Positions 41,420-51,157 of a DNA stretch of 64,000 nucleotides are shown in pieces; the first letter of the stretch is position 1; each line of letters starts with the position of its first letter. The position numbers were made by a program, and so were the translations under genes. Location of the stretch: the NCBI GenBank assembly GCA_902760415.1, contig CACWGK010000014.1:34083-98082 (forward strand), in the 5' to 3' direction. The notes under the pieces are model-generated. The model had not been told where the DNA came from. It did no database searches and worked only from the letters and a program-made list of their open reading frames with translations. This stretch comes from an uncultured Lachnospiraceae bacterium. Lineage in GTDB: Bacteria > Bacillota > Clostridia > Lachnospirales > Lachnospiraceae.

Positions 41420-43585
41420 TTATGACTTAGCCAGCTGAGCCGTGAACAGGTTGTAATATATACCCTTTCTATCGAGCAACTCCTGATGAGTACCAATCTC
41501 CGCTATGCTATGTCCATCTATAACCATTATTCTATCTGCATTTTTAAGCGTTGATAATCTATGCGCTATCGCAAATGTTGTCTTGCCGCTTGTAAGTCTC
41601 TCAAGGGCCTTCTGGATCATGAACTCACTCTCTGTATCCAGACTAGCGGTTGCTTCATCCAGGATAAGTATACGAGGATCTGGAAGGATAGCTCTTGCTA
41701 TAGCAATACGCTGTCTCTCACCACCCGAAAGAGTGTGTCCCTTCTCTCCAACGTAGGTATTATATCCATCTGGAAGTCTGCAGATAAAGTCATGTGCATT
41801 CGCAAGCTTCGCCGCCTTTATGATTTCCTCTACGCTAGCATCTGGCTTCGAGAACTTTATATTATCCAGTATTGTTCCAGAGAAAAGGAATGTCTCCTGA
41901 AGAACAACACCAATCTGCGAATGATATGACTTACGGCTGATCTCATTTAGATCTGTACCATCTATAAGAAGACGTCCATCATCTATCTTATAAAGCCCCA
42001 TCAGAAGGTTTATCAGAGTTGACTTACCTGTACCTGATGCTCCAACGATTCCTATCATCTCCCCCGGCTTAATGACCGCATTTATATCTTCAAGCACAGG
42101 CTGATATGACTTATATCCAAAGGTTGCATGTTCAAATGTAACTTCACCTTCTATATCTATAGGATGAGCTTCTTCAGGTTCCTTAGGTACTTCCTGAGCA
42201 AGAACATCATATATTCTCTCAAGACAGCTTGTGAGTCTTGAAAGCTCTCGAGGAAGTCTTCCGAGCCATCCCACATACTGGAACAGAAGCAGTGTATAAC
42301 TCATAAACTGATACAATTCTCCGGCAGACATCCTATCCAGGAATACATCTCTACCACCGAAGTATACAACTATGACTACACCCATTCCCATAAGGAAGGA
42401 CATAACGAAGTCGAACAGCCCCCAGAACCTCTCATTTCTCATCTGAATATCAGCATACTCTGCCGATACTATCTTGAAACGCTTTGATTCATCCTCTTCT
42501 TTTCCGTAGCTCTTTACGACACGCATACCTGACACTACATCCTGAAGATCACTAGCTACATCATCATTTTTCTTAAACTGCAAATGGAAGATTCTGCTGA
42601 TAGTCTTCCTAAGAGACAACATGAAAAATGTAACTATCGGCACCAGTATAAAGATAAGCAGCGCCAGCTTGATATTCAGTATCATCATGAAGATAATATC
42701 CCAGATGAAGATAAAGAATACCGCAAAGAGATTGCAGAATATATCTGCCATGAAGTCGCTTATAAATCTCGTATCCTGAGTTATTCTGTTAAGAAGCTCA
42801 CCAGGTCTTCTATCATTTATAAACTCAAGCGGCAGCTTCTGAATCTTTTCAAAAAGCTCTTCTCTTAAATCCGCAGCAATTCTTGAACCAAGACTTGCAG
42901 ACGCATTACTCTTTAATATATTGATTATAACAATCGCAACACTAAGGAAGAACATGAGTGCAAGATAAACTAGCGCCTCTTTCATACCACCATTTTTCTT
43001 AAGCACATCATTTATAAGGTGCTTCTGAACCTCAGGGTTACCTAGTGTTGTTATAGCTACAAGAACCATCAACATGAATACGCCGAAGAAGCCCTTCTTA
43101 TATGGCTTAGCCATCTTTAAAAATACACTGAGGAATCCGCCCTCCTTAGAGCACTTTGGACAACGTTTTGTACCAGGAATAGCTCGTCCACATATTGGAC
43201 ATATCTTCTCGTATTCCGGACTCTCAACCTCCTCATATCTTCCCGATATAAGAATATTGATACCTCTTGCTACATAGGCATATCTACCAAGATGCTTTGA
43301 GGAATAATGCGCCAGAACCCTGTCGACTCCCTGAGACTTAACAGTAAGAAGTCCGCCGCCAACTCCAGGCTCAGCCGTAGCCTTCTGCAAATCCTTGATA
43401 TCGTATACCTTGCTATCTGATTCCCGCAGAATATATACCTTCCTCGTCGTTACAACCAGGAAAGAATTATCGCTCCATTTTCCACTCTCATCGATATCGA
43501 TAGGCACGGAGTAATATATTCGTTCGTCTCCCGTAAGAGTAATCTGACTTTCCATACTCTTCGGAAGCATATACTTAAGTATCAT
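41420..43585 (-). CDS. ABC exporter half with N-terminal zinc ribbon
   Basis: 721 residues. The first 115 residues form a PH-like sheet domain; then CPICGR and CPKCSK make a zinc ribbon at about 133-150. A six-helix ABC exporter membrane domain follows, with the ATPase domain from about 490: Walker A GASGTGKST, signature LSGGERQRIAIARAI and Walker B ILILDEATASLD with the catalytic Glu. It probably forms a heterodimer with the protein at 44154-46445, as both have the same unusual N-terminal sheet domain. Confidence 0.85.
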   Translation of the reverse strand: MILKYMLPKSMESQITLTGDERIYYSVPIDIDESGKWSDNSFLVVTTRKVYILRESDSKVYDIKDLQKATAEPGVGGGLLTVKSQGVDRVLAHYSSKHLGRYAYVARGINILISGRYEEVESPEYEKICPICGRAIPGTKRCPKCSKEGGFLSVFLKMAKPYKKGFFGVFMLMVLVAITTLGNPEVQKHLINDVLKKNGGMKEALVYLALMFFLSVAIVIINILKSNASASLGSRIAADLREELFEKIQKLPLEFINDRRPGELLNRITQDTRFISDFMADIFCNLFAVFFIFIWDIIFMMILNIKLALLIFILVPIVTFFMLSLRKTISRIFHLQFKKNDDVASDLQDVVSGMRVVKSYGKEEDESKRFKIVSAEYADIQMRNERFWGLFDFVMSFLMGMGVVIVVYFGGRDVFLDRMSAGELYQFMSYTLLLFQYVGWLGRLPRELSRLTSCLERIYDVLAQEVPKEPEEAHPIDIEGEVTFEHATFGYKSYQPVLEDINAVIKPGEMIGIVGASGTGKSTLINLLMGLYKIDDGRLLIDGTDLNEISRKSYHSQIGVVLQETFLFSGTILDNIKFSKPDASVEEIIKAAKLANAHDFICRLPDGYNTYVGEKGHTLSGGERQRIAIARAILPDPRILILDEATASLDTESEFMIQKALERLTSGKTTFAIAHRLSTLKNADRIMVIDGHSIAEIGTHQELLDRKGIYYNLFTAQLAKS

Positions 43586-43604
43586 AATAAAACCTCACTC
43601 GGTA

Positions 43605-44138
43605 CTATAAGAACATGTCTAGCATTCTTCTTTCTTTCTGAGACAATGCCTCAACGTCACGAATCTCGAAACGATTTTCATCCACGTCCATAATTATCAG
43701 TCTCGTATCAGAAAGCTTAGAAACAGCATTTGAACCCATATTGATAGTGAACTTACATTCACCCCTATCTGTAAGAACATGGAAATATGCATAACCATAT
43801 TCATCTTTTATGTTATATATCTTCTCGATAACAGGAGTGAAGTAACATAGGTCCAGCTGATGACGTAGGATCTTCTGAGTCTCCTCAGTCATATCTGACA
43901 GGTCTTCGATAATACCAATCTCTCTGTCACCATTTCCATACTCTCTAATTGAAATGAATCTATCTGCATCACTGAATGGAAAGAGACGCACTACTTTAAT
44001 CCTATCGTAATGAACTCCGTCATAATCAAAGCTTACGAACCCACCCTCAGTTTCAGCGAACTTATCTTTCTTAGATATGATATGTATCGCCGTCATTTCC
44101 TCGGCTTTTTTCTCATATATATTTATTGTATCTTCCAT
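43605..44138 (-). CDS. DUF1854 protein between two exporter halves
   Basis: 177 residues of the DUF1854 family, judged from FTPVIEKIYNIKDEYGYAYF, VLTDRGECKFTIN and the C-terminal IIMDVDENRFEIRDVEAL. The family is known mainly as a neighbour of ABC exporters, including ones annotated in cyanophycin gene clusters; its role is not established. Here it lies between the two exporter halves with 15-19 base gaps, so it is almost surely part of the same complex or pathway. No cyanophycin synthetase is in the window. Confidence 0.75.
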   Translation of the reverse strand: MEDTINIYEKKAEEMTAIHIISKKDKFAETEGGFVSFDYDGVHYDRIKVVRLFPFSDADRFISIREYGNGDREIGIIEDLSDMTEETQKILRHQLDLCYFTPVIEKIYNIKDEYGYAYFHVLTDRGECKFTINMGSNAVSKLSDTRLIIMDVDENRFEIRDVEALSQKERRMLDMFL

Positions 44139-44153
44139 ACTATATCTCCGTCA

Positions 44154-46445
44154 TTAAAATGAAGCTGATTCAAGAGCAAGTGACTTAGTCTGAAGTTCCA
44201 GGAGGTTGTGATATATACCACTCTCAAGACTAGCCAGTTCTTGCTCTGTACCCTCTTCTACTATACGTCCACCATCTATAACTATAAGTCTGTCTGCATC
44301 AGAAAGTGTCGACAATCTATGTGCTATAGAAAGTGTAGTTCTTCCCTTTACGAGCAGTTTCAGCGAGTTCTGTATAGCTTTTTCTGTCTCTGTATCTACG
44401 CTGGCAGTTGCCTCATCAAGTATCAGAATCTTTGGATCAGCGAGGATTGCTCTAGCTATAGATAATCTCTGCTTCTCTCCACCTGACAGATCCTTACCAG
44501 AAGCTCCTATGATAGTATCGTAACCATCTGGAAGTCTGGATATAAAGTCATGGGCGCTGGCAAGCTTAGCCGCTCTTATGATATCAGCTCTGGAAGCATT
44601 CTCATTTCCATATGCGATATTCTTCGCAACTGAACCCATGAATATATATGTATCCTGTGATACCATAGATACATTTCTTCTAAGATCAGCAAGTGACAGG
44701 TCCTTAACGTCTGTTCCATCTATCTTGATAGAACCTTCATTTACGTCATATAGACGTGATATAAGGTTAACAAGTGTAGACTTTCCTGCTCCAGAACGTC
44801 CAACTATTCCCAGCATCTCACCTTCACGTACCTTAAGATTAATATCCTTAAGCACCGGTCTTCCGACCTGATAGCCAAATGTAACTCCTGAGAGTTCAAT
44901 CTCGCCCTTTGGATTCTCCAGTCTAACCGGATTCTCCTTCTCCTGAATATCAGGTATCGCATCGATTATCTCAAACAGTCTCTCCGCTGAGTTGATGCTA
45001 TCAGCCCACATACGGAATACCCATGCAAAGAAGTTCATAGGTCCGTTAAGCTGCATAACATATCCTACAAATGTAATAAGCACACCGAGATCTATCTTAT
45101 CTGTCTTCAGTACGAAGAATACACCGATAAGCCATATCCATATGCTAGAAATCTCCTGCACCATATTGTAGAGGATAGCGATACGGTTACGAAGACGAAC
45201 CATATTTATCTCTGCATCTCTAAGGTGGTGATTTGATGGCGAGAATCTCTCCATCTCACGCTCTTCCTGTCCGAAAGCCTTTACAACACGTGAACCTGTA
45301 AGGTTATCATTTGCTCTACCAGATACAGACTTCTCTGCGCGGTGGCGCTTTCCTGAAAGAGTCCATAGACCTGGACGAAGCTTTACTGTAAGAAAGACCA
45401 GAAGTGGCAGAAGTATACAAGCTATAAGAGCCATCTGCCAGTTAAGTCTATACATTACGATAAATGTAACTATAATCGTTATACCGTGTACGAAGATCAT
45501 AGGAAGTCCATCTATAAAGAAATCTCTGACCTTCTCTGAATCACTAAGTACTCTGGTCATCAGACCACCAGTCTGCTTATTTACAAAGAAATCTAGTGAC
45601 AAGCGACTCATCGCATCGAATACATCAGTCTTGATATCACGTACTGCTTCACTCGCTACTCTTGCCATAACGAATATCTGAAGATAATTAGCTATAGCAG
45701 CAATAAGTCTGCAACCAATCATTACAAGAGCTACAAAGAGCAGCGCCAGCATATACTCACCCTTTAGACCAAACTTTGCAAGATAACCATCATCTTTTGC
45801 GAGTACATGATCAAAGAGCACCTTACCCATAAGATAAGGCCAAGCCACACTGATACTAGCATTTATAGCATAGGTGAGTACCAGAACTATTACCTGTATC
45901 TTATACTTCAGGAAATACTTCAGAGTTCTTCCGAAGATAGAACGCTTGTTCTTCTTCTGTTCCTCCTGCTGTTCTTCCTCTACCTCTATCTCTGTAGCCG
46001 AAATCTCCTGCCCCTTTAGATATCCTCGAAGCTGACGAACAAATACATTCATTTCACCTTGATATTTATTGGTGAACGCTGCCATTCTAATATCCTGACC
46101 ATCATATTCTGCCGATATTATATTTGTCCCTATATAGTGATCCAGTCTTACGTGAGCCATTTTGTCCAGATCATAGAGAGTTACCTCATATTCGCCTGGT
46201 TCTTCTACACTCACCACATCCTTTATGCCACTAAATGAAACTACATAATCTGTTGGCAGTTCCATAGTACATACGCCCAGCTTCTTATCCGTCAGAAAAA
46301 CATATCCCTTGATGTAACCACCACTCGAAGTGCCATCAAAAGATAGATCAATCGGGCAATATAATAAAATATCCTTTTCATGAATATCGAAGGCCTCGAT
46401 ACTACTAAAGGCCTTCGATGTCATTTTACTTACTTCTTTTTTCAC
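44154..46445 (-). CDS. ABC exporter half with N-terminal PH-like domain
   Basis: 763 residues: an N-terminal sheet domain of about 150 residues, a Glu/Gln-rich linker, a six-helix ABC membrane domain from about 170 and an ATPase domain with Walker A GRSGAGKST, signature LSGGEKQRLSIARAI and Walker B ILILDEATASVD. Both ATP sites of the presumed heterodimer look complete. Two starts are possible: GTG at 46445, or ATG at 46424, which is more usual but has a weak ribosome site. The stop of the xylanase gene is three bases away, suggesting coupling, and a 10-bp hairpin lies in the first codons. Confidence 0.85.
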   Translation of the reverse strand: MKKEVSKMTSKAFSSIEAFDIHEKDILLYCPIDLSFDGTSSGGYIKGYVFLTDKKLGVCTMELPTDYVVSFSGIKDVVSVEEPGEYEVTLYDLDKMAHVRLDHYIGTNIISAEYDGQDIRMAAFTNKYQGEMNVFVRQLRGYLKGQEISATEIEVEEEQQEEQKKNKRSIFGRTLKYFLKYKIQVIVLVLTYAINASISVAWPYLMGKVLFDHVLAKDDGYLAKFGLKGEYMLALLFVALVMIGCRLIAAIANYLQIFVMARVASEAVRDIKTDVFDAMSRLSLDFFVNKQTGGLMTRVLSDSEKVRDFFIDGLPMIFVHGITIIVTFIVMYRLNWQMALIACILLPLLVFLTVKLRPGLWTLSGKRHRAEKSVSGRANDNLTGSRVVKAFGQEEREMERFSPSNHHLRDAEINMVRLRNRIAILYNMVQEISSIWIWLIGVFFVLKTDKIDLGVLITFVGYVMQLNGPMNFFAWVFRMWADSINSAERLFEIIDAIPDIQEKENPVRLENPKGEIELSGVTFGYQVGRPVLKDINLKVREGEMLGIVGRSGAGKSTLVNLISRLYDVNEGSIKIDGTDVKDLSLADLRRNVSMVSQDTYIFMGSVAKNIAYGNENASRADIIRAAKLASAHDFISRLPDGYDTIIGASGKDLSGGEKQRLSIARAILADPKILILDEATASVDTETEKAIQNSLKLLVKGRTTLSIAHRLSTLSDADRLIVIDGGRIVEEGTEQELASLESGIYHNLLELQTKSLALESASF
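46386..46419. repeat. Perfect hairpin within the first codons of the exporter gene
   Basis: ATCGAAGGCC and GGCCTTCGAT are perfect 10-base arms around a 14-base loop, starting two codons after the ATG at 46424. No T-run follows. It could limit translation of the exporter relative to the xylan enzymes. Confidence 0.45.
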
Positions 46446-46448
46446 TTT

Positions 46449-48980
46449 TTATTCTACTAACTCCGCGTGTCCGAACATTGCCGGATTCATATAACATGTA
46501 CCAGTATCATCAGCCCAGCTGAGTGTACCAATTCTCTCTCCACTTCCGCCGGCATCATTTAGCTGAAGTTCAAGACCGATCTCGGTTCCTGCTTCAGGTG
46601 TTATCTCGCTCCACTTTATTGCTGCAACTATGATATATCCATCATCAGTTAATTCAACATATGAGTTGATATATTCATCAAGACACTTCTCACCGTTGAA
46701 ACTCTTCTTGTTATTAAAGCTTACACGATACTGCTTATCGCCGTCATCATAACCGCCTGCACGTGAGTTTGTTTCATCGATAAATACTTCTATACTATCC
46801 TGCTGATAATCATCTTCACTATCATCATTTAGTACATCATCCTTAACATCAAATCTGACATAGAGATTATCTTCATCCCAGAGAAGCTTTGCATCAGCTG
46901 TTGCCTTAGCATTCTGAACCTTGATTTCAAGTGGAAGTGACTCCACATCATCCCATGCTGGATCAAGCGATTCACCAACTGTAACTGTACCCTTCTTAAT
47001 CTCTATAGTAGGTCTCTCAACTACGAGCACTGATTCATCAATTGATGAAGGATCAGTAAATGCATAAAATGCTGGCTTAGCCTTATAATTTCCATCAAAG
47101 AGAAGTGGACACTGAAGAATTGTTCCAGTTGCGCCACCACCAACGTTACTCTGCTGCTGCAGCCATGAATAAGTATCGATTACGCCCCAGATAGTAATAC
47201 CTGAAACCGTGATACCATCCTCTGCATTAAGCTTCTTCATTAACTCATATATCTGGCTGTAATATGCAGCCTGTCTTGCGTACTCTTCTGGAAGTGCTGC
47301 CTCTGTTCCATCGAACATAGGACTAACCTTTACATCGAGCTCTGTAAGCATAATCTTATCTACGATTTCAGCATAGCCTCTTGCAGCTGTCTCTATCTGA
47401 TCTACAGATGGAGCACTTACTGTGTAGTGACCCTGCATACCAAATCCATCGATACGAGTTCCTTCAGCTGACTTAACGTCTGTAAGGAGCTGCTTTATCC
47501 CCTCCGCCTTCTTAGAGTCGCACTCATTGTAATCATTGTAATAAAGTTCAAGCGATTCAGGTGCATAAGTATTTGCATACTTAAATGCATTGATTATATA
47601 TTCATTTGAGCCATATACTTTCCACCAGCTTGACTTGCTTCCGTGAGTTGAATCTGAAAGCTTATCTTCGCCTGGCTCTTCATCTGTTCTATATGTTGCT
47701 GTGCTATCACTGATTGCTTCGTTGACAACATCCCAACCATAGAAGAGATCCTTATACTTACTATCATCTGCTGTAAAATGTTCAAGAACTGACTTAATGT
47801 ACCATTCAAGTCTCTGATTCATAACATCTGATGATACATAATCATTTGCTTTATCATATCCCTCGTGGAAGAACCACTCAGGTGTCTGTGAATGCCATAC
47901 AAGAACATGTCCACGAACCTTAATAAGCTTGTCTGGATTGGATTCATTCCACTCAACTATCTCATCAAGGATTGCTTCTGCTCTTGAGAAATCAAGTTCA
48001 GGAACCTCTATGGTTTCACCATTCAATTCTTCTTCATGAATACTTCCATCAGCTGGAGCATCATTGTTATATCCGAACATTGAATCTGGCTTTAACTCAT
48101 TTTCAAGTGTTACTGCATTGAAATGCTTCTCTATAAGCTTCATAAGGTTTGAATCATTTACACCAACTGATCCAAGACATGAACCAATGATTGCATCATC
48201 ACCAAGTCCATCAGCTGAAGCTACCACACTTCTTAGATCAACTATATCTTCCTCAACTCCTATATCAGTTGCAGAAGCTGCATCACCCTGAGGAACCAGC
48301 TTTACTCCTGCTACATAATAATCGCCTTTTACACAGGTACCATTACCATAGTCAGTACCCTGCTCGATTATACGAATAACTGCTTTCTCTGCCTTACCAG
48401 TGAAGCTTGGAGTGAATGTTCCAGAGAACTTCTTCCACTCTCCAGGAGTAAGTGTCTCACTTGGATTACCAGTTATCTCAGCTGAGTAAGAACCAAGATA
48501 TGTTGTATTTCCGTCTACTGTAATATAAGGTGCGAAATCAACTACTCTCTGCTCTGCAGGCGCATCCTTATATTCATCAGAAAGCATTGCATAAAACTCA
48601 TAGTCATATGTAACTCCACCAATAAGTGAATTAGTTACATCCTGCGCAAAGCAGTCATAAGGTGATGACTGAGATGGATCTCTGTTGATCTTTCCGTATC
48701 TTCCAAAGCCTTCAGGTCCATTTCCATCAGCGACTACTTCAATTCCGAGAGCTCCACACTCTACAGACCAATCAGTCACATCATCAGAACTGAAATATCC
48801 ATTTTTCAGAATATTCCCTTCTACTTCATCTACAGAAGCAACTGCAACAGATGCTGTTGCATCCTCGGATGCTTCTTCTGTAGTAGCTACGTCTCCCTGT
48901 GTCTTACCACAGGCTCCAAGTCCAGCTATCATAGCCATAGCAAGAACTGTACTTGTAAATACTTTAAACCCTCTTCTCAT
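46449..48980 (-). CDS. Lipoprotein GH10 endo-xylanase with two carbohydrate-binding regions
   Basis: 843 residues: lipobox LGAC with Cys24, a linker, a CBM22/CBM4-like sandwich at about 55-230 (NILKNGYFSSDDVTDWS start), the GH10 barrel at about 245-640 and a CBM9-like domain from about 655. The acid/base Glu is in WDVVNEAI, the nucleophile Glu in LTELDVKV, and the substrate-site segments ENELKPDSM and HVLVWHSQTPEWF are intact. It cuts the beta-1,4-xylan backbone. As the only exported enzyme of the cluster it is probably held on the outer face of the membrane to make oligosaccharides for uptake. Confidence 0.93.
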   Translation of the reverse strand: MRRGFKVFTSTVLAMAMIAGLGACGKTQGDVATTEEASEDATASVAVASVDEVEGNILKNGYFSSDDVTDWSVECGALGIEVVADGNGPEGFGRYGKINRDPSQSSPYDCFAQDVTNSLIGGVTYDYEFYAMLSDEYKDAPAEQRVVDFAPYITVDGNTTYLGSYSAEITGNPSETLTPGEWKKFSGTFTPSFTGKAEKAVIRIIEQGTDYGNGTCVKGDYYVAGVKLVPQGDAASATDIGVEEDIVDLRSVVASADGLGDDAIIGSCLGSVGVNDSNLMKLIEKHFNAVTLENELKPDSMFGYNNDAPADGSIHEEELNGETIEVPELDFSRAEAILDEIVEWNESNPDKLIKVRGHVLVWHSQTPEWFFHEGYDKANDYVSSDVMNQRLEWYIKSVLEHFTADDSKYKDLFYGWDVVNEAISDSTATYRTDEEPGEDKLSDSTHGSKSSWWKVYGSNEYIINAFKYANTYAPESLELYYNDYNECDSKKAEGIKQLLTDVKSAEGTRIDGFGMQGHYTVSAPSVDQIETAARGYAEIVDKIMLTELDVKVSPMFDGTEAALPEEYARQAAYYSQIYELMKKLNAEDGITVSGITIWGVIDTYSWLQQQSNVGGGATGTILQCPLLFDGNYKAKPAFYAFTDPSSIDESVLVVERPTIEIKKGTVTVGESLDPAWDDVESLPLEIKVQNAKATADAKLLWDEDNLYVRFDVKDDVLNDDSEDDYQQDSIEVFIDETNSRAGGYDDGDKQYRVSFNNKKSFNGEKCLDEYINSYVELTDDGYIIVAAIKWSEITPEAGTEIGLELQLNDAGGSGERIGTLSWADDTGTCYMNPAMFGHAELVE

Positions 48981-49016
48981 TGTATCCTCCCTGTATCACC
49001 ATTTTAGTTTTCTCAC

Positions 49017-50021
49017 TTATATTCTGCTCATCCACACCCTGGCAAGCTCAGGCCAGAGACCAATCTCGTCACACCAAGCCTTTTCTTCAGCAGATAAGAC
49101 GCGCTCGCCATCAGCAGCAACATTTTCACCTGACTCATCTTTATCAGGGAACTGCTCTTCAAGTTCCTTCTTTCGCTGCTCCGATACCCTGACTCCATGT
49201 CCAGCCTTAACTGCTGCTACAGCCTTTTCAAGCTGTTCGAAGCCGTACTCTCCACCAACCTGTGGGGTAAAGAACTTCTCGCATGGATAACTAAGTCCGT
49301 GGAATCCTGTAGGGAATACATAATGTGCATACATAATCCCCTGCTTCCTTAGTGCTTCAGCCATTAAGTAACTATTCTCAACTGGAACCAGATTATCTGT
49401 CAGAGTCTGCCATATGAAGCACGGCGGTGTATCCGAAGTCACCTGCTTTTCCAAAGAGAAGTACTCAAGCTCTGCATCAGTAGGATTCTTTCCAAGAAGT
49501 GCCTGAACTGAATATTCATGAGTAAACTCACCAGTTGTAATAACTGGATATGCCAGAATAGCTCCATCAGGTCTATTACTGATTGTTGCATATTCTTCAG
49601 ACTTATCAGCAACATCCTTAAAATGAACCGCTAAACTTCCAGCAACATGAGCGCCTGCTGAAAATCCGCATAATATAAGCTTCTTCCCGTCTATATTATA
49701 CTCTGCGTCCTTCTTACGAATATATCTAACTGCACGAGATACATCCTCTAAAGGCTGCATTTTAAGAGGTACTGACATAGTGATATCAGTGGTGTAAGTC
49801 AGAACGAATACATTCATTCCTTGCTTATAAAACACATCTCCAACAATCTCACTCTCATGCGGTGTACACATACAGTATCCACCACCCGGAACAACCAGCA
49901 TTACATCTCTTTTATCATCAACCTCATCATGAATAAATCCATGAATACTTGGACAAAATCCGTAAGACGCTTCGTAGTTATACTCACCGTCTCCCCAGAT
50001 AAAATCTTTAAACTTTCTCAT
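49017..50021 (-). CDS. Alpha/beta-hydrolase esterase, probable xylan oligosaccharide deacetylase
   Basis: 334 residues. The oxyanion segment PGGGYCMC and nucleophile elbow GFSAGAH near 123 mark the BD-FAE/acetyl-esterase branch; the acid and His lie in LTDNLVPVE and GFHGLSYP. A hydrophilic C-terminal tail of about 65 residues (with QRKKELEEQF) is an unusual addition. No signal peptide. Given the neighbours it probably removes acetyl groups from imported xylan oligosaccharides. It overlaps the KDG kinase gene by four bases (ATGA), so they are coupled. Confidence 0.8.
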   Translation of the reverse strand: MRKFKDFIWGDGEYNYEASYGFCPSIHGFIHDEVDDKRDVMLVVPGGGYCMCTPHESEIVGDVFYKQGMNVFVLTYTTDITMSVPLKMQPLEDVSRAVRYIRKKDAEYNIDGKKLILCGFSAGAHVAGSLAVHFKDVADKSEEYATISNRPDGAILAYPVITTGEFTHEYSVQALLGKNPTDAELEYFSLEKQVTSDTPPCFIWQTLTDNLVPVENSYLMAEALRKQGIMYAHYVFPTGFHGLSYPCEKFFTPQVGGEYGFEQLEKAVAAVKAGHGVRVSEQRKKELEEQFPDKDESGENVAADGERVLSAEEKAWCDEIGLWPELARVWMSRI

Positions 50022-51121
50022 CTCTTTACTCGAGCTCCCGCCGCATTCATAATCGCTTCTACTTCACTAAGTCGCGCCATAGATGTATCGCCAGGAGTTG
50101 TCATAGCAAGTGCTCCGTGAGCCGCTCCATAATTCACAGCTAATTCTGGATCCTCTGATGTCATAAGTCCATATACAAATCCAGCTGCAAATGAATCTCC
50201 TATACCAACTCTATCTAGAACCTCAAGTCCTTCATATTCTCTGGACATGCAGATATCTCCATCAGCGAGACAAAGCACCTTCCAGTCATTTATACTTGCT
50301 GTTCTAACAGTATGAAGCATATTTGCAAGAATCTTGATGTTAGGGAAGTCAGTTGCAACTTGAGTAAGCATCTTCTTGAAGGCGTCGACATTTAATTCCT
50401 TAAAACCTTCGTCTGCTCCCTCTACCTCGTATCCAAGGCAGGCTACGTAGTCTTCTTCACTTCCTATAACAACATCTGCGTACTTTGCAATCTCACGATT
50501 AACCTTTACGCATTCATCGATTCCACCAGCAAGATCCCAAAGGGATGCACGGTAATTAAGATCGTATGAAACTATAGTTCCATACTTCTTAGCAATCTTA
50601 CAAGCTTCTATAACAAGCTTCTGAGATTCAGGAGATAGGGCAGCCATAATTCCACCTGTGTGGAACCATCTTACCCCAAGTGTTCCAAATATATACTCAA
50701 AATCGAAATCCTCGATAGTTGCCTGCGATATGGCTGTATTTGCTCTATCTGAGCAGCTGAGAGCGCCTCTTATACCAAAGCCTCTCTCTGTAAAGTTAAT
50801 GCCGTTACGACATTTCTTTCCTACACCATCTGTTTCTTTCCAGGCTATAAGATCAGTACATACACCACCCTGCTCTATAAGATCTTTTATAAGAAGTCCA
50901 ACCTCATTATCAGCTATAGCTGTCATGATTCCAGTCTTCATATCAAAGCACTTATGAAGTGCACGGGCTACGTTATATTCACCGCCGCCTTCCCATACCC
51001 GGAAACTTCTCGCGGTCCTGATTCTTCCTTCACCTGGATCCATGCGAAGCATAACTTCGCCCAGGCTGAGCATATCGTACTTACACTCTTCTCTGGATTT
51101 TAACACTAACTTATTTATCAT
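50018..51121 (-). CDS. kdgK: 2-keto-3-deoxygluconate kinase (PfkB family)
   Basis: 367 residues of the PfkB sugar-kinase family with the substrate-site GGGEYNVARAL near residue 46 and the catalytic GIGDSFAAGF near 318 (Asp as base). It is longer than most KdgK proteins because of loops near 100-130. The family alone does not fix the substrate, but its place next to KDPG aldolase and the glucuronate genes makes 2-keto-3-deoxygluconate phosphorylation by far the best call. Confidence 0.87.
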   Translation of the reverse strand: MINKLVLKSREECKYDMLSLGEVMLRMDPGEGRIRTARSFRVWEGGGEYNVARALHKCFDMKTGIMTAIADNEVGLLIKDLIEQGGVCTDLIAWKETDGVGKKCRNGINFTERGFGIRGALSCSDRANTAISQATIEDFDFEYIFGTLGVRWFHTGGIMAALSPESQKLVIEACKIAKKYGTIVSYDLNYRASLWDLAGGIDECVKVNREIAKYADVVIGSEEDYVACLGYEVEGADEGFKELNVDAFKKMLTQVATDFPNIKILANMLHTVRTASINDWKVLCLADGDICMSREYEGLEVLDRVGIGDSFAAGFVYGLMTSEDPELAVNYGAAHGALAMTTPGDTSMARLSEVEAIMNAAGARVKR

Positions 51122-51157
51122 TTCTATATCCTCTAAGTATAATTTTAGTCTAGTAAT

